The notes: generated by a model from the sequence alone, not told the origin. DNA of 32,562 nucleotides from Minisyncoccota bacterium (GCA_028717005.1 JAQUOQ010000003.1:1-32562), one strand, 5' to 3'; counted from the first letter of the stretch, positions 18,530-29,273 are shown. Numbers and translations are program-made.

Positions 18530-19498
18530 GCCCATTTTTTGCCTTACAATCTCCATTGTTTCTTTGGCGATAGTCCGGGCGTTTTGAGCGCCGCATCTAA
18601 GCGTTTCTTCCACAAAAGCCCTGTTTTCCTTTAATTCCTCCTTTCTTTCGCGGAAAGGAGTTAATTTTTCTATCAGCAAGTCCGCGAGGGCTTTTTTAAA
18701 TTCTCCGTATTGCGCAGCAGTGAATTTTTTTTCAACATCTTTCAGTGCCAGGCCGGAAAAAAGGGAATAAATCACCAAGAGATTGGAGATGCCCTTTTTA
18801 TTTTTATCGTCATATTTTATTTTTGTCTCGGAATCGGTTTCGGCCGCCATTATTTTTTTCCTTATCTGTTCCGGCTCTTCGAACAGGAACAAACAGCCTT
18901 TTCCGTCGTCCGTTTTGGACATTTTTTTATCCGGATTTTGCAAGGACTTGATGGTTGCTCCGTCTTTCGGCACCAGGCTTTCCGGCACCTTAAAAGTTTT
19001 TCCGAATTTTTTGTTGAATTTTTCGGCGACATTGCGTGCGAATTCCAGATGCTGAACCTGGTCTTTGCCGATTGGAACAATATCGGTCTGGTAAAGCAAA
19101 ATATCGGCAGCCATAAGAATAGGGTAGTTTAACAGCCCGGCATTAACGTAAGTGCTGTGTTTTTTTGATTTGTCCTTGAATTGCGTCATCCGCTGGAGTT
19201 CGCCCACGGGAACAATCGTGCCCAAAAGCCAGGCAAGTTCCGCGTGTTCTTTTACGTCCGATTGGACAAAGAACGAACATTTTTTCGGATCCAGCCCCAC
19301 GGCAAGATAATCGCACGCGAAATCAAAAATCGTATCCTGCATATTTTTTTCGTTGTAAGGCGTTGTGATGGCGTGCCAATCAACAATGCAAAAGAGGCAG
19401 TCGTTGTTATCCTGCAAATCAATCCATTGCTTGATTGCCCCGAGATAATTTCCTATATGCAATTCGCCCGAGGGTCTGATTCCGCTAAATACTCTCAT
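18521..19498 (-). CDS. trpS: Tryptophan--tRNA ligase
   Basis: SGIRPSGELHIGNYLGAIKQW; GKDQVQHLEFARNVAEKFN; KMSKTDD. Confidence 0.97.
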   Translation of the reverse strand: MRVFSGIRPSGELHIGNYLGAIKQWIDLQDNNDCLFCIVDWHAITTPYNEKNMQDTIFDFACDYLAVGLDPKKCSFFVQSDVKEHAELAWLLGTIVPVGELQRMTQFKDKSKKHSTYVNAGLLNYPILMAADILLYQTDIVPIGKDQVQHLEFARNVAEKFNKKFGKTFKVPESLVPKDGATIKSLQNPDKKMSKTDDGKGCLFLFEEPEQIRKKIMAAETDSETKIKYDDKNKKGISNLLVIYSLFSGLALKDVEKKFTAAQYGEFKKALADLLIEKLTPFRERKEELKENRAFVEETLRCGAQNARTIAKETMEIVRQKMGLR

Positions 19499-19518
19499 AA
19501 AATTTAGAGATTAATTTA

Positions 19519-21327
19519 TTAAACTTCGATAATAACCGGCAATACCATCGGGCGCCTTTTCGTTTTTTGGAAAAGGAAATCGCCTAATGTATTTTTAACG
19601 TTATCTTTTATGTATGTCCAGTTTATAACCTGGCCGGACGCGGTGGCTTTCTCGATTGTTTGAATTACTTTTTTTCTGGTTTGGTAAAGCAGATCTTTTG
19701 ATTCCCGCAAATAAACAAATCCGCGGGAAATAATGTCTGGCGATTCCTGCACCTTGCCGGTTTTCCGGTTTACAACCGCGATTACAACAAATATGCCGTC
19801 TTGGGCAAGCATTTGCCTGTCGCGCAGAACAACTTCGCCCACATCGCCGATGCCAAGCCCGTCAACCATAATATATTCCGAAGGCACTTCTTTTTTTTCG
19901 ATTGTAATTTTGTTTGGCGCCACGTCTATAATCGCGCCATTATCGGTTAAGATTACGTTTTCTTCGGGTATGCCGCATTCCTGCGCCAGTTTAGAGTTGG
20001 CGAAAAGCATTGAGAATTGCCCGTGAATAGGCAAAAAGAATTTAGGCTTCATCAACATTATCATTTCTTTCAGCTCTTCTTTTTGGGCATGGCCTCCGGC
20101 ATGGATATCCATCATTTTATAATGGAAAACATTTGCTTTTTGGCGGATTAAATCGTCCTTTATCATTTGCACGGTCCTTTCGTTGCCCGGAATAACGGAC
20201 GAGGAAAAAACTATAGTATCTCCGGGTTTTATAGTTATGGACGGATGCTGCTTCGTTACTATTTTCATCAATCCGGCGCTTTCCTCTCCCTGCGCGCCGG
20301 TGCATAAAATAGTTATTTTTTTGTCCGGCATGTTGTTGGCGTCCGCTACTTTTTTAAGGATGGTCCCTTTTTCGGATTTCAAGTATCCTAATTTTTTCGT
20401 CAATTCCACATTGGTTTTCATGCTGTGGCCGATAAAACCGACCCGACGCCCGTATTTTTCCGACAGGGTTATGGCCTGCTGTATTCGGTTTATAAGCGAA
20501 GAAAAGGTGGAAATAATGATTCTGCCCTTGGCGTTTTCAAATATGTTTTCCATATTTTCGAATATTTGCTTTTCGGACAGGGAATGGCCTTCTTCTTCCG
20601 CTCCGGTTGAGTCGGACATTAATAGGGTGATGCCATTGCTTGCTATTTTCGCCAATTTGTTAAAATCGGTAGGCAAGTCATTAACCGGGAAATTGTCGAA
20701 TTTAAAATCCGAAGTGTGCACCAGGTTTCCGACAGGGGTTTTAATAAGCATTCCGAGATTGTCGGGAATGTTATGGTTAAGGCGGAAAAATTCCACTTCA
20801 AAGGGCCCGAGTTTTATCTTGGAGCCGTCTTTAACCTCGGTAATGTTAAGTTTTGGATGTTCGGGAAATTCTTCCTGCCTTTTTATCATAATTCCCCGGG
20901 CGAGAGGGGAAGCGAACATCGGCGGATTGCCGATCCGGTTTATTACGTAAGGCACTGCTCCGATGTGGTCGTAGTGCCCATGAGTAAAGACCACGCCTAC
21001 GATATTTTTGTATTTGGCGTCTTTTAATAGATAGGATATGTCGGGAATAATATAATCTATTCCGGGCATGTCTTCTTCCGGCATTCTAAAGCCGACATCG
21101 ATTATTAAAATCGATTTTTTGTATTCGAGGAGCATCATATTCCGGCCTACTTCGCCAAGCCCGCCCAAAGGAATTATTTTTAGTAAGTCGTCGGGGTGGC
21201 TCGAGGAACGGACGGATTGTTCGGCTACCGGCTGGTAGCGAGGAACGTATTTTTTTGGCGCTCTCCTGCGTCTTGTATCTTTCGGGGCTGCAAGCGTCTG
21301 TGCGCCCGTTTTATTTTCTGTATCCAT
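19519..21327 (-). CDS. rnj: Ribonuclease J family
   Basis: LGGLGEVGRNMMLLEY; THGHYDHIGAVPYV; HTSDFKFDN; start taken as MDTENKT because the upstream in-frame ATG (21345) overlaps a TATAAT box. Confidence 0.93.
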   Translation of the reverse strand: MDTENKTGAQTLAAPKDTRRRRAPKKYVPRYQPVAEQSVRSSSHPDDLLKIIPLGGLGEVGRNMMLLEYKKSILIIDVGFRMPEEDMPGIDYIIPDISYLLKDAKYKNIVGVVFTHGHYDHIGAVPYVINRIGNPPMFASPLARGIMIKRQEEFPEHPKLNITEVKDGSKIKLGPFEVEFFRLNHNIPDNLGMLIKTPVGNLVHTSDFKFDNFPVNDLPTDFNKLAKIASNGITLLMSDSTGAEEEGHSLSEKQIFENMENIFENAKGRIIISTFSSLINRIQQAITLSEKYGRRVGFIGHSMKTNVELTKKLGYLKSEKGTILKKVADANNMPDKKITILCTGAQGEESAGLMKIVTKQHPSITIKPGDTIVFSSSVIPGNERTVQMIKDDLIRQKANVFHYKMMDIHAGGHAQKEELKEMIMLMKPKFFLPIHGQFSMLFANSKLAQECGIPEENVILTDNGAIIDVAPNKITIEKKEVPSEYIMVDGLGIGDVGEVVLRDRQMLAQDGIFVVIAVVNRKTGKVQESPDIISRGFVYLRESKDLLYQTRKKVIQTIEKATASGQVINWTYIKDNVKNTLGDFLFQKTKRRPMVLPVIIEV

Positions 21328-21452
21328 ATTTTTATTATAAGGCATTCTTTTAGAGATTTAAATGCCGTCCCGGGTTTAACATTTTTGCAAAGCAAAATTG
21401 TTTATTCGGGTAAATTTTTCTTTATTTTTTTGTTATTTTTAAACTAATTTTT

Positions 21453-22046
21453 TTAATTTTCTTTTAAGAAGCTCAAATGTTCCGGGAATTCTTTTAAAGG
21501 ATTCTCAAAACGCAATTCCGGAACGGTTTTATAATTCGGGTTTTTTATCCATCCATCAATGGTGTAAAAATAGCAGGCTCCTTTTTTGCTTTCAATAAAA
21601 TCATAATTGGATTCGCAATCAAGGCTTACCCAGTTGGCGATTTTTAGCGTGTCGGTTTCGGACGGATTAATGGTGATGTGGCTGTAGCCGCCCCTCGGAA
21701 CGACAACAATGTCTCCCTGCGAAGCGTTTATAGCCACAACATCTTCTATTTCGTCTTTTCCTTTTTGAGATAGGAACATAGCCTCTCCCTCAAGCACTTT
21801 GTATAATTCCGAGTGCCCCACGCAATGTTCGTGCCCTTTTGTTTTTAAATATTCTTTACCGAGCATTTTGGCCGGCATTACCGTAATGTCGTATCTTAGA
21901 TCGTTAATTTCGCGGACGCCGCGGTACATATAATATAAATCGCAATCGGTTTGTTTTTCCGCCCACGCGGAATCAAAGAGAACATTCCGCATATCATTTA
22001 ATGTTCTTGTTTCCGGTTTTATTCCGCTTAAATTAAGATCGTCCAT
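21453..22046 (-). CDS. Cupin-type glucose-6-phosphate isomerase
   Basis: MPAKMLGKEYLKTKGHEH...ELYKVLEGEAMFLSQ...VPRGGYSHITINPS; matches my knowledge of the cupin GPI family. Confidence 0.8.
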   Translation of the reverse strand: MDDLNLSGIKPETRTLNDMRNVLFDSAWAEKQTDCDLYYMYRGVREINDLRYDITVMPAKMLGKEYLKTKGHEHCVGHSELYKVLEGEAMFLSQKGKDEIEDVVAINASQGDIVVVPRGGYSHITINPSETDTLKIANWVSLDCESNYDFIESKKGACYFYTIDGWIKNPNYKTVPELRFENPLKEFPEHLSFLKEN

Positions 22047-22052
22047 AAATTT

Positions 22053-24092
22053 TTATTCGGCTACGGCGGAAAAGTCCCAAATCCGTTTTGTTCCGAAATA
22101 CCAATCCTTTATGTCGGAAAAGCGGTTTGATGGGTTAATTATTTTTTCCGCTTCAAAGCCTTTTAGCTTTTTACTTGTAACGTAAATATAATCCGGGCTG
22201 TACAAATATATCGCGGGAATATCGTTTGTTAGCGTGTCTTGTATTGCGGCGAGCGTTCCGATTCTGTCCGGATTGTTGTAATCGTAATATGCCCTTTGCC
22301 TTTCGAGCAAAGCATCCAGATCCGTGTTTTGGTATACGGATAGATTGAGGCCCGGATCGATAACTTGGGTGGAATGCCAGTATGGCAGCGGATCGGGTAT
22401 CGCGCCAAGCCTTTCGCCGAAAAGCAACACATCAAAATCCCTTTCCCGGATAACTCTTTTCATTTCCGTTGCCTCAACCACTTCTACTTCCGCTTTCACG
22501 CCGATTTTTTCCCACTGCGTTTTTAATGCGTTTGCGGCGGCAATCAAAGCCGGATGATTGCTTGTTTTTATATTAAATGAAAGGGGAATAACCTTGTCAG
22601 GCACGTTAAAGCAAACCTCATTCAGTTTTTTAATTGTGGCCGAGCTTACCTTGCCCGTGCCTGCGGTTAATCCATTCGGCGTAAGGATGTCGTCTTTATA
22701 TTTTTCCTGGAATTTGATTACCGCCGCTTTTGTGTTCTCGCCGAATTTGCCGGTTACTTCTCCTGTTGGATATATTTCCGGGTCTTGTGCGAGGCACTCC
22801 TGCAGTTTGGTCACATCTGTTCCGGTACTGCCGGATTGCAGAGTGGCTTTAAACTTAAATACAGATGTTTTTTCTATTGTTTTTTGCCTAAGTCCATCCA
22901 TTAGAACAAACCCCTCTTTTTCTAAGATGCTGTTTGCTTCGTCGGGATTGTAATCAATTGTATTTTTCGCAGCCGCGAATCCGTAAAACGATGGCAGCAG
23001 GGGAGAAGAAGTTATTTCGCCGCGTCCGTTTAGCGCTTTATTTATAACGTCTTGTTTGTCCGTGCCTAAAGCAAGGGCGGTTCGGATGTTTTTATTCTTG
23101 AAAGGGTCCTTAGCGTTGTTAAAAAATATGCTGAAATAGTTTGGGTTTTGAAGTTCGCGCACTTCGGAATTTTTAAGGCTGTTAGAATCGAATTCCGGGG
23201 AATTCTCTACTATTGCCGAATCAACAGCTCCCTTTTTCAGGGCGTTAACTAAGTCGGCTTCTTTGTTAAAAAACACAAGGTCTATTTTTTGGATGTGCGG
23301 TTCGCCGTCATAATATTTATCGTTCGCCGTAAGGATTATCGATTTTATTGTCTTGTCTTTGTTTTGATTTGTTTTCGCTATGCGATAAGGGCCGGATCCT
23401 ATTGGCGACATGAGGTTTAGTTCGAGATTCGACGCCATCGCCTGAACCGTTGCGCCCTCCCAAATGTGCTTGGGCATTATTTTAAAATTAGCAAGGTTTT
23501 CCAAAAATCCGCTGTAAGCCTGTTTTAATTTGAATATGCCTTTATAATCGGAAGCTTTTTCCAGCTGGATGCCCTGCCAATTGGCGCGGAGCGGGCTTAG
23601 ATAATCCGAATCTTCAATAAGGTTAAGCGTAAAAATAACATCGTCTATCGTAAGCGGTTCGCCGTCGTGCCATTGCGCGTTTTCTTTCAGTGAGAATTCA
23701 AAAGATTGCCCGTTATCGGTAAAGCGATAGTCTTTTATAAGGTCGGGCACGATGCCGCCGCTTGAGTCATATTTCATCAGTCCGGAAAAAACAAGTTCGG
23801 CGATATCCCTGTCCACGTCGGACGCGTAAGCATAGATTGGATTAATCAGCTGCGGCTGGCCGACTATTCCTTCTTTTATCTGTCCGGAGTTGCTCGGCAC
23901 GACAACCGTGTGCTTAAGGTAAAAATTGCCTGCCAGGAATCCGATTGATGCCAAAAAAATAATGATAAAACCGAAGAAAGCTATTTTTTCTTTTTTCGTG
24001 AGGATTTTGGGCATTTGCAGCCATTGCCGCCATGACGGCAGCCTCTTAACAGAACCCTCTTTCTCAGAAGTTTTTAATTTAAAAGGAAACAT
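22053..24092 (-). CDS. Membrane-anchored extracellular solute-binding protein family 5 with internal peptidoglycan-binding-like domain
   Basis: N-terminal TM; QPQLINPIYAYASDVDRDIAELVFSGL; WHDGEPLTIDDVIFTL; internal LQSGSTGTDVTKLQECLAQD...GKFGENTKAAVIKFQEKY. Confidence 0.85.
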   Translation of the reverse strand: MFPFKLKTSEKEGSVKRLPSWRQWLQMPKILTKKEKIAFFGFIIIFLASIGFLAGNFYLKHTVVVPSNSGQIKEGIVGQPQLINPIYAYASDVDRDIAELVFSGLMKYDSSGGIVPDLIKDYRFTDNGQSFEFSLKENAQWHDGEPLTIDDVIFTLNLIEDSDYLSPLRANWQGIQLEKASDYKGIFKLKQAYSGFLENLANFKIMPKHIWEGATVQAMASNLELNLMSPIGSGPYRIAKTNQNKDKTIKSIILTANDKYYDGEPHIQKIDLVFFNKEADLVNALKKGAVDSAIVENSPEFDSNSLKNSEVRELQNPNYFSIFFNNAKDPFKNKNIRTALALGTDKQDVINKALNGRGEITSSPLLPSFYGFAAAKNTIDYNPDEANSILEKEGFVLMDGLRQKTIEKTSVFKFKATLQSGSTGTDVTKLQECLAQDPEIYPTGEVTGKFGENTKAAVIKFQEKYKDDILTPNGLTAGTGKVSSATIKKLNEVCFNVPDKVIPLSFNIKTSNHPALIAAANALKTQWEKIGVKAEVEVVEATEMKRVIRERDFDVLLFGERLGAIPDPLPYWHSTQVIDPGLNLSVYQNTDLDALLERQRAYYDYNNPDRIGTLAAIQDTLTNDIPAIYLYSPDYIYVTSKKLKGFEAEKIINPSNRFSDIKDWYFGTKRIWDFSAVAE

Positions 24093-24101
24093 TTAAAAGA
24101 T

Positions 24102-24317
24102 TTATTTTGCCAGATTGGCAATAGACAAAGCGATAAAGGCGATCCCTAAGATAATGGTCGCCCAGTAGAGATATTTTTCGATGCCTCTTCTGGTGCTGTA
24201 TGCTTCGCCGCCGCCGCCAAAAGCTGACCCCAGTGCCGTGCCTCTTTGCTGTAAGATGATAAAAATTATGAGTAAAACGGCGATTACTGACTGGATTATT
24301 AATAGAGTTTGATTCAT
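24102..24317 (-). CDS. secG: Preprotein translocase subunit SecG
   Basis: Two TM segments flanking LQQRGTALGSAFGGGGEAYSTRRGIEKYL. Confidence 0.88.
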   Translation of the reverse strand: MNQTLLIIQSVIAVLLIIFIILQQRGTALGSAFGGGGEAYSTRRGIEKYLYWATIILGIAFIALSIANLAK

Positions 24318-24324
24318 ATAATAT

Positions 24325-24675
24325 TTAAGGCGATTTTAGGCTCACAGAAAATACCAAGTCCGTTGCCCAGACTATTAAAGAAACAAAAAATATATTTTTG
24401 AGCCCGTTAATTTCCAGGCTGGTAGCAAATAATACATCCACTATCCAAACCAGAAACATTATAATTACAAATGAAAAAAGGTTAAGGGTGATAATCCGCA
24501 ACGGCAGGGTTATAATATTCAATATCGGCTTTACAAAAAAGAATAACAATCCTATGGCGATTCCCGCGAATATAACCGTTGGTATGCTGTTATAAGTAAT
24601 CCCTCCTTTTAAAATGTAAACTGAAAGGCCTATGCCCGTGATTCCGGCAACTATTTTCAAGAGCAAGCTTTTCAT
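24325..24675 (-). CDS. Four-TM membrane protein, phage-holin-like (MmpL4/DUF360-type)
   Basis: 116 aa with about four TM segments; FFVKPILNIITLPLRIITLNLFSFVI is typical of this family. Confidence 0.7.
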   Translation of the reverse strand: MKSLLLKIVAGITGIGLSVYILKGGITYNSIPTVIFAGIAIGLLFFFVKPILNIITLPLRIITLNLFSFVIIMFLVWIVDVLFATSLEINGLKNIFFVSLIVWATDLVFSVSLKSP

Positions 24676-24739
24676 AAATCAATGATACCAAAAATAACAA
24701 TAAAGTCAACTCTTTCTTGCTTGTATTATTTTCTTTTGA

Positions 24740-24745
24740 TATAAT
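24740..24745 (+). promoter_or_regulatory. -10 element (TATAAT) of LamG pseudopilin gene 3
   Basis: TATAAT 27 nt upstream of the ATG at 24773. Confidence 0.5.
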
Positions 24746-24772
24746 TGCTTTAATATAAAAACAGGCGAAATA

Positions 24773-25684
24773 ATGGCTAAAAATAGCTCTAAAAAAAATT
24801 TATCATATTTCTCAGCTTTTACTTTAATAGAGATAATGGTTGTGATTGTTATAATTGCCGTTTTGGCGGGCATAGTTATGGCGCTTAACTCCGGCGCCAC
24901 CCAGAAAGCAATTGATACCAAGGTAAGAACTTTTGCCAATGGAATTCCCATGTCTCTTTCCGGCAACTATGTGGCAAGCTGGAAATTTGACCAAATTAAT
25001 GTGCCGGCCGCAAATCAAACACCAAGCGCTTGGGGAGATTATCCGGGAACACTAAGCGGACTTTCTTTGCCTACTCTTCAGACGACTGGTTGCGTAGATA
25101 GCAACTGTTTATATTTTAATGGCGTTGACGCCACGACATATTCTTATGTTAACGTTCCGTCCGATCTGACAACCGGCCTGAAAGCGCTTACTTTTGAATG
25201 CTGGGTTAATGGGCAGCAAGCTGCCAATATTATTAAATCAGAAAATAATTCGATAATTCTGCATTTTAGAGGAGCTGGTTTTTATCTTTTTGCCTCTGAC
25301 GACACGGCAAGCAATTACCTCGGTTGGAACAGTACATTGGCTTATAACGTTTGGACGCACTTGGTGGCAACATGGGACGGAGCTACTATGAAATTGTATG
25401 TGAACGGTACTAGGCAAGCGAGTACACTCGCCTTTGCGGGCGGAGCTGCCAATAAATTGCATCCTAGCACCTATTCTTGGATTGGCCATTATTTCAACAG
25501 CGGCCAGTTGGGCTTTAAAGGATATATGGACGAATTGCGTTTTTATAACGAAGCTCTAAGTATAGGCCAAATTAGAGAAAACTATTACGCGGGTGTAAAC
25601 AAATTATTAGCCAAGAATATTATAACCGTAGTGGATTACCAAAACCGTATCGCGCAGATAAACAATAATTTAGCAAATAAATAA
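24773..25684 (+). CDS. Type IV pilin-like protein with LamG domain, paralogue 3
   Basis: SAFTLIEIMVVIVIIAVLAGIVMAL; CVDSNCLYFNG; WTHLVATWDGATMKLYVNGT; KGYMDELRFYNEALSIGQIRENYYAGVNKLLAKNIITVVDYQNRIAQI. Confidence 0.9.
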   Translation: MAKNSSKKNLSYFSAFTLIEIMVVIVIIAVLAGIVMALNSGATQKAIDTKVRTFANGIPMSLSGNYVASWKFDQINVPAANQTPSAWGDYPGTLSGLSLPTLQTTGCVDSNCLYFNGVDATTYSYVNVPSDLTTGLKALTFECWVNGQQAANIIKSENNSIILHFRGAGFYLFASDDTASNYLGWNSTLAYNVWTHLVATWDGATMKLYVNGTRQASTLAFAGGAANKLHPSTYSWIGHYFNSGQLGFKGYMDELRFYNEALSIGQIRENYYAGVNKLLAKNIITVVDYQNRIAQINNNLANK

Positions 25685-25688
25685 TTCT

Positions 25689-26348
25689 ATGAAATTAAAA
25701 TCAGTCCACTATATAATAATGTTTACTATCGCCGCCTCTTTTTTCGTTGCCGTCTTTTTTTACCCTCTTTTGCCGGATAAAATAGCATCTCATTGGGGTG
25801 TTTACGGGCAGGCGGACGGGTATGCGAGTAAGGCTCTTGGTTTATTTTTTCCGCCAATACTTTTGATAATCCTGGATGCCTTCTTTTTCCTTATTCCGAA
25901 CATAGACCCGTTAAAGAAAAACATCCAATCGTTTAGGGAATATTTTGACCACTTTATTCTTTTAATGAATTTCTTTTTGTTTTATTTATATTCTCTGACG
26001 ATTTTTTGGAATCTCGGGGCGAGGTTTAATATGTTAATGTTTCTTATGCCCGCCTTTGCTATTCTTTTTTATTATATCGGGGTTATGGTGGGGAAGGCGA
26101 AAAGGAATTATTTTATTGGTATCCGCACTCCGTGGACTTTGGCAAACGACAAAGTGTGGGAGAAAACCCATAAACTGGGAAGCGTGCTGTTCAAGCTTGG
26201 CGCTTTGATATTTTTGGTATCTGTCTTTTTCCCGCTGCAAGGGTTTGTATTACTTATTTCTTACATGATCGCGCTAATTTTCTTTTTATTTATTTATTCT
26301 TATCTCGAATTCCGCAAAGAAGAGCCCAATGGCAAAAGAGCGCATTAA
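25689..26348 (+). CDS. DUF1648/SdpI-like membrane protein
   Basis: LPDKIASHWGVYGQADGYASKALGLFFPP; KRNYFIGIRTPWTLANDKVWEKTHKLGSVLFKLGALIF. Confidence 0.85.
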   Translation: MKLKSVHYIIMFTIAASFFVAVFFYPLLPDKIASHWGVYGQADGYASKALGLFFPPILLIILDAFFFLIPNIDPLKKNIQSFREYFDHFILLMNFFLFYLYSLTIFWNLGARFNMLMFLMPAFAILFYYIGVMVGKAKRNYFIGIRTPWTLANDKVWEKTHKLGSVLFKLGALIFLVSVFFPLQGFVLLISYMIALIFFLFIYSYLEFRKEEPNGKRAH

Positions 26349-26365
26349 AAACAACTTGTTCCGTT

Positions 26366-26394
26366 AATGTTTGGCAGCCTGGCTGCCAAACATT
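26366..26394. repeat. Palindromic element copy 2 (AATGTTTGGCAGCC-T-GGCTGCCAAACATT)
   Basis: Perfect 14-bp arms around a central T, then TTGTTTT. Confidence 0.92.
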
Positions 26395-26410
26395 TTGTTT
26401 TGGGGGATAA

Positions 26411-26439
26411 TTGACAAAATTTTTTGAAAAGGATAAAAT
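26411..26439 (+). promoter_or_regulatory. Sigma70-type promoter of groESL
   Basis: TTGACA, 17 nt spacer, TAAAAT. Confidence 0.8.
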
Positions 26440-26440
26440 G

Positions 26441-26467
26441 TTAGCAATCAAAGGTTGTAAGTGCTAA
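26441..26467. promoter_or_regulatory. CIRCE-like operator (HrcA site) upstream of groES
   Basis: TTAGCAATC-N9-AAGTGCTAA versus consensus TTAGCACTC-N9-GAGTGCTAA: exact spacing, two mismatches. Confidence 0.85.
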
Positions 26468-26507
26468 TTCGTCGCACTCGCCTTATTATTAAACAATAAT
26501 TAAAAAT

Positions 26508-26801
26508 ATGAAAATTAAACCGATAGGAGACCACATAATCATTGAGCCGCTAAAAGGGGATGAAAAGTCGAAGGGAGGCATTTTTTTGCCCCAGTCGGCG
26601 GAAAAAGAAAGGCCGGAACAAGGCAAGGTTGTTTTTGTCGGGCCGGGTAAGATGACTAAATCCGGAAAATACGTTCCGATGCAAATAAAAAAAGGCGACA
26701 CGGTTATTTTCACGAAATACGGCCCAACGGAAATAAAGATTAACGGAAAAGAATATTTAGTCGCAAGCCAGGACGATGTTTTGGCTATTATTGAAAATTA
26801 A
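26508..26801 (+). CDS. groES: Co-chaperonin GroES
   Basis: MKIKPIGDHIIIEPLKGDEKSKGGIFLPQSAEKERPEQGKVVFVGPG. Confidence 0.96.
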   Translation: MKIKPIGDHIIIEPLKGDEKSKGGIFLPQSAEKERPEQGKVVFVGPGKMTKSGKYVPMQIKKGDTVIFTKYGPTEIKINGKEYLVASQDDVLAIIEN

Positions 26802-26808
26802 TAAATAA

Positions 26809-28458
<1,650 letters not shown>

Positions 28459-28486
28459 AATAGAATTAAGAATAGAGAATAAAGAG

Positions 28487-28515
28487 AATGTTTGGGTTCC
28501 TGGAACCCAAACATT
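28487..28515. repeat. Palindromic element copy 3 (AATGTTTGGGTTCC-T-GGAACCCAAACATT)
   Basis: Perfect 14-bp arms, inner arm different from copies 2, 4 and 5 but still paired; followed by TTTATTT. Confidence 0.92.
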
Positions 28516-28553
28516 TTTATTTGCGCAATATTTTTGATATTTTTGCAAGCTTC

Positions 28554-28581
28554 TTGATTCTTTAATGGTTTTTGCTATAAT
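28554..28581 (+). promoter_or_regulatory. Promoter of lemA-like gene
   Basis: TTGATT, 16 nt spacer, TATAAT (28576-28581). Confidence 0.55.
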
Positions 28582-28604
28582 TATAGAATAAAACACCATC
28601 CGTT

Positions 28605-29228
28605 ATGGATAAAATCACTCTTTACATCACCATTATTTTATTTGCCATAATTTTTTTGGTTGCTTTTCTTTTTGGCCTCCTTCTGGCGAGAATAAAAAGG
28701 CAAACCAAAAAAGCCTTGTCGGATATTGAAAAGGAATTGAGGATAAAAATTGCCATCGCGATGGGGGTGCTGGCGGAACTGATGAGATACGCAAAGTACG
28801 AAAAAGATCTGATTAGCGAGATAATGGACGCTAAGAAAAAAGCGGAAGCAGCAAAAACGGAGGAGGAAAAAAAACAGGCAGGCAATTTGCTTTCCGTGAT
28901 TTTAAAATCAGTTTTCCGGGTTTCAGAAAAATATCCGGACCTAAAACTATCGCAGAGGTTTTTAGCGCTGAAGCAGCAGCTTGATGATTTGGAGGGAGGA
29001 GTGGAAGCCGCCAAAGACCTTTACAAAAGATGTTCAGTTGTGCTAAAAAAGATTGCACGCAGAATACCTTTTCTGGCTAATTTTTTGGAGAGGGACAGCG
29101 TTTATGACATTGAAAACGAAGAAATGTATGAACGAACCGAAGTTGCCGGCAAAAAAAGGAAAAATTCTTTTGTAAAAATAAAAATCAAGCCGGCCGAGAG
29201 CCGCAATAAAAAAGGGAATAAAACCTAA
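28605..29228 (+). CDS. Divergent LemA-like membrane protein
   Basis: N-terminal TM; VFRVSEKYPDLKLSQRFLALKQQLDDLEGGVEAAKDLYKRC resembles the LemA core of the next gene. Confidence 0.65.
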   Translation: MDKITLYITIILFAIIFLVAFLFGLLLARIKRQTKKALSDIEKELRIKIAIAMGVLAELMRYAKYEKDLISEIMDAKKKAEAAKTEEEKKQAGNLLSVILKSVFRVSEKYPDLKLSQRFLALKQQLDDLEGGVEAAKDLYKRCSVVLKKIARRIPFLANFLERDSVYDIENEEMYERTEVAGKKRKNSFVKIKIKPAESRNKKGNKT

Positions 29229-29273
29229 TTCTAAAGATAATAAAAAAGGTTAAATAAACCATAAAATAATAAT

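Noticed and set aside
24325-24675. Phage-holin-like protein as evidence for a prophage
   Set aside because: This family is a common chromosomal four-TM protein and no other phage genes are nearby.
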